From: Candidatus Stahliibacteriota bacterium
Lineage (GTDB): Bacteria; Hydrothermota; Tepidihabitantia; SM23-42
Assembly (NCBI GenBank): GCA_004376785.1
Contig: SOIY01000216.1
Location: 1 to 8,227 of the forward strand
DNA length: 8,227 nt
Direction of reading: 5' to 3'
Position 1 is the stretch's first letter. Every line of letters starts with the position of its first letter. Made by a program: the position numbers and the translations under genes. Positions 6,803 to 8,227 of the stretch are shown here, one piece after another. Below the pieces are notes generated by a model, which made no database searches, was not told the DNA's origin, and was given only the letters and a program-made list of their open reading frames with translations.

Positions 6803-6881
6803 GCAGGATCGTTCACCTTCGGTGAACTTGCAGGATCATCCGCCGCATATTGTGGCGGATTCGCAGTATCGCCCTACGGGC
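6803..6881. repeat. Hairpin array with a GCAGGATC lead word, three units
   Basis: Three short units follow each other. GCAGGATC (6803-6810) precedes a 7-bp-stem hairpin GTTCACC/GGTGAAC (6811-6827). A second GCAGGATC (6830-6837) precedes ATCCGCC/GGCGGAT (6838-6860). A variant GCAGTATC (6863-6870) precedes GCCC/GGGC (6871-6881). The lead word is conserved while the hairpin sequence differs each time. It is much richer in GC than the surrounding genes. It lies in the 382-bp gap between the dehydrogenase and the lipoprotein gene, just upstream of the latter's promoter. The function is unknown; protein or RNA binding, or termination, are possible. Confidence 0.65.
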
Positions 6882-6937
6882 TCGCCATACGTTCTTTATA
6901 CAACTACGTTTTACTATTGTAGGAGGGCTGTTTGAAA

Positions 6938-7043
6938 GTCCTTTCTGTCATTGCGAGCGACCGTAGGGAGCGTGGCAATCTCGATGTCTGAGATTACCAC
7001 GCCCGCCAGGAAACTTGGCGGGCTCGTAATGACAAAAAGGGAC
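6938..7043. repeat. About 106-bp imperfect inverted repeat, MITE- or REP-like
   Basis: The outer arms 6938-6958 and 7022-7043 pair imperfectly (GTCATTGCGAGC against GCTCGTAATGAC). The inner arms 6970-6982 and 6990-7002 pair at 12 of 13 positions around a 7-nt loop. The right side has an additional hairpin, CCCGCCA/TGGCGGG (7002-7008, 7016-7022), absent from the left. The TGTCATTGCGAG...GCAATCTC wording resembles repeats I have seen scattered in many bacterial genomes; I cannot verify copy number here. No transposase is encoded. When transcribed from the dehydrogenase side it would fold strongly and could end or stabilise that transcript. Confidence 0.7.
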
Positions 7044-7054
7044 TGTCGTTGAGG

Positions 7055-7098
7055 AGTGAGATTCCTCACTGCGTTCGGTGCAGGCTGTGCAATCTCTT
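7055..7098. repeat. Possible degraded second copy of the inverted-repeat family
   Basis: A small hairpin AGTGAG/CTCACT (7055-7060, 7065-7070, 4-nt loop) is followed by GCGTTCGG and, at 7089-7096, GCAATCTC, words also found in the 106-bp element next to it. It may be a partial, decayed copy. Evidence is motif resemblance only. Confidence 0.35.
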
Positions 7099-7130
7099 AA
7101 TGACTCAATAACTCAATGACTTAATGACTT
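7099..7130. repeat. 8-bp tandem repeat, four copies
   Basis: AATGACTC, AATAACTC, AATGACTT and AATGACTT lie end to end, starting 4 nt after the dehydrogenase stop codon in the direction of transcription. Such near-perfect short arrays are prone to copy number change by slippage. They sit next to the inverted-repeat elements, filling most of the 3' region of that gene. Confidence 0.75.
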
Positions 7131-7134
7131 TTTA

Positions 7135-8193
7135 CTACAATCCTGTTTCTTCAATAATCTTCTTGATCTCTTTTGGGGTCAATTTTTTGTCTTCTAAAAT
7201 CGTATATCTTTCAGGCCTGATATTCTTTACATTGTATATTACCTCAATAAATTCATCCTCAGTAATGCCCAGGTGTTTCAAATTTTGTGGAAATTCTATT
7301 TGTGCATAAAGTTTTTTTACTTTATCCAGATATTCATTTTTCTGAAGAGACATAGTAAAGATTGTACCAATGCCGACCTGTTCGCCATGCAGGGTTTTTC
7401 TTGGTGAATAAAGGTAATCTATTGAATGACTTATTTTGTGTTCACTCCCACTGGCTGGTCGGGACGAGCCGACAGTGCACATTGCAAAACCACTTTTAAT
7501 AAGACCGTGTGCCAGGCATAAAAGAAATTCGTTGTTTTTAATAGACTTGTTTTTAAATTGCAAAAGGCTAATTGGTCCTGCCTCTGCTAATGTGAGTGCC
7601 ATACTATCTGTTTTTTCAATACCTTTTGATTGTGCGAGTCGTGCATCAAACACAGCCGAGAGATTTGAGATCAGGTCACCCACTCCTGCCCTAATATGTC
7701 TTATCGGTGCTTTCTTTATTATATTGATGTCAACAATTACTCCATGAGGTGCTTTGGTTATGTGGCTGATTGGTATATTGTTTTTGTCTTTGATTACGGA
7801 AACCGGAGAAGCGATGCCATCATTCGATAAAATTGTTGGAATACTAATAAATTTTGTTTTATATTTTCCAGCAGCCAGTTTTGCAACATCCAGAACCTTG
7901 CCGCCTCCAAATCCAATGACTAAGTCTGGTTTTTCTTCTTTGATGAATTTTTTTATATTCTCAACATTTTCCTCATCACTATTTGATATTAAATGTTTAA
8001 GAATCTTGATTTTCTCTTTTTTAAAGATCGATGCGATTGTTTCACCGCCAAGTAAAAATGTTTTGCTGTCGCCTAATAATAAGATTTCCTTGAATTTTAA
8101 TTTATGAAATAAAAGAATTTTGAAAAGATTTTTAAGCTTATTGTCGCCGATCTCAACAAATTCTGGTAAATCAATCTTAAGTTTTTTTTTCAT
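7135..8193 (-). CDS. egsA: sn-Glycerol-1-phosphate dehydrogenase (EgsA/AraM type)
   Basis: A 352-residue cytoplasmic NAD(P)-dependent enzyme of the iron-containing alcohol dehydrogenase/dehydroquinate synthase fold. It reduces dihydroxyacetone phosphate to sn-glycerol-1-phosphate, the backbone of archaeal membrane lipids and of heptaprenylglycerol lipids in Bacillus. Visible are the nucleotide-binding GFGGGKVLDVAK (94-105), the family signature SIPTILSNDGIASP (117-130) and the likely metal ligands D173 (in GVGDLIS), H252 (in GSEHKISH) and H269 (in LHGEQ). Length fits the family. The signature distinguishes it from dehydroquinate synthase and glycerol dehydrogenase. No prenyl transferase or other archaeal-lipid gene is in the window. 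The ATG has no Shine-Dalgarno; a TTGACT box 34 nt upstream, as for other genes here, supports it. The stop TAG is followed at once by an in-frame TAA. Confidence 0.9.
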   Translation of the reverse strand: MKKKLKIDLPEFVEIGDNKLKNLFKILLFHKLKFKEILLLGDSKTFLLGGETIASIFKKEKIKILKHLISNSDEENVENIKKFIKEEKPDLVIGFGGGKVLDVAKLAAGKYKTKFISIPTILSNDGIASPVSVIKDKNNIPISHITKAPHGVIVDINIIKKAPIRHIRAGVGDLISNLSAVFDARLAQSKGIEKTDSMALTLAEAGPISLLQFKNKSIKNNEFLLCLAHGLIKSGFAMCTVGSSRPASGSEHKISHSIDYLYSPRKTLHGEQVGIGTIFTMSLQKNEYLDKVKKLYAQIEFPQNLKHLGITEDEFIEVIYNVKNIRPERYTILEDKKLTPKEIKKIIEETGL

Positions 8194-8199
8194 CCATTA

Positions 8200-8227
8200 A
8201 GATTAATGAAATTTGTCAATAAGTCAA
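8200..8227 (-). promoter_or_regulatory. Possible promoter of the dehydrogenase gene at the window edge
   Basis: Minus-strand TTGACT (8222-8227), 16 bp, then TAATCT (8200-8205, a weak -10) and 6 nt to the ATG. The spacing copies that of the other three promoters, but the -10 is poor and a second TTGACA (8214-8219) overlaps the spacer, so the true boxes are uncertain. The site touches the window end, so upstream elements are not visible. Confidence 0.45.

Noticed and set aside
6803..7130. CRISPR array
   Set aside because: The repeats are short, of several kinds and not spaced by uniform unique spacers; no cas gene is present.
7436..8107. Two long plus-strand frames opposite the dehydrogenase gene (7436-7747 and 7754-8107)
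   Set aside because: They lie wholly antisense to a gene with clear family motifs, have no promoter or Shine-Dalgarno, and give no recognisable protein.

Overview
The window looks like AT-rich bacterial chromosome from an uncultivated lineage. All supported genes lie on the minus strand, so transcription runs from the right edge to the left. Three things point loosely to the FCB side of the bacterial tree: a tiny two-helix membrane protein resembling DUF3098, a TPR/periplasmic-binding-protein lipoprotein, and a glycerol-1-phosphate dehydrogenase of archaeal type. The affiliation is inference; there is no rRNA or marker gene here to prove it.

Layout in transcription order. (1) 8193-7135, sn-glycerol-1-phosphate dehydrogenase. 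(2) 7134-6753, a 382-bp gap filled with 8-bp tandem repeats, a roughly 106-bp imperfect inverted repeat and a run of hairpins each preceded by GCAGGATC or a variant. (3) 6752-4832, a lipoprotein with a TPR half and a periplasmic-binding half, followed by a 75-residue membrane protein with a strong Shine-Dalgarno. (4) 4700-1671, a tightly packed set: a QueG-like cobalamin/double-[4Fe-4S] protein, a radical SAM/SPASM protein and a class I methyltransferase, with gaps of 1 and 2 bp. (5) 1630-1298, a DUF1844 protein. (6) 1069-125, carbamate kinase, preceded by a possible degraded 41-codon gene. (7) 1-124, repeat-like sequence and a possible partial gene running off the left edge.

The most striking regulatory pattern is that four genes standing behind a gap or at an operon head (glycerol-1-phosphate dehydrogenase, TPR/PBP lipoprotein, DUF1844, carbamate kinase) have a TTGAC(A/T) box whose first base lies 33 or 34 nt before the start codon. 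It is followed after 16 bp by a -10-like hexamer and then only 5-6 nt to ATG. That geometry puts transcription initiation at or next to the start codon and predicts leaderless mRNAs. The one clear Shine-Dalgarno belongs to an internal gene.

Functionally, the dehydrogenase makes the archaeal-type glycerophosphate backbone. The QueG-like/radical SAM/methyltransferase trio looks like a modification cassette whose substrate cannot be read from sequence; its QueG-like member lacks the aspartate expected of a true epoxyqueuosine reductase. No CRISPR array, tRNA, rRNA or transposase was seen.
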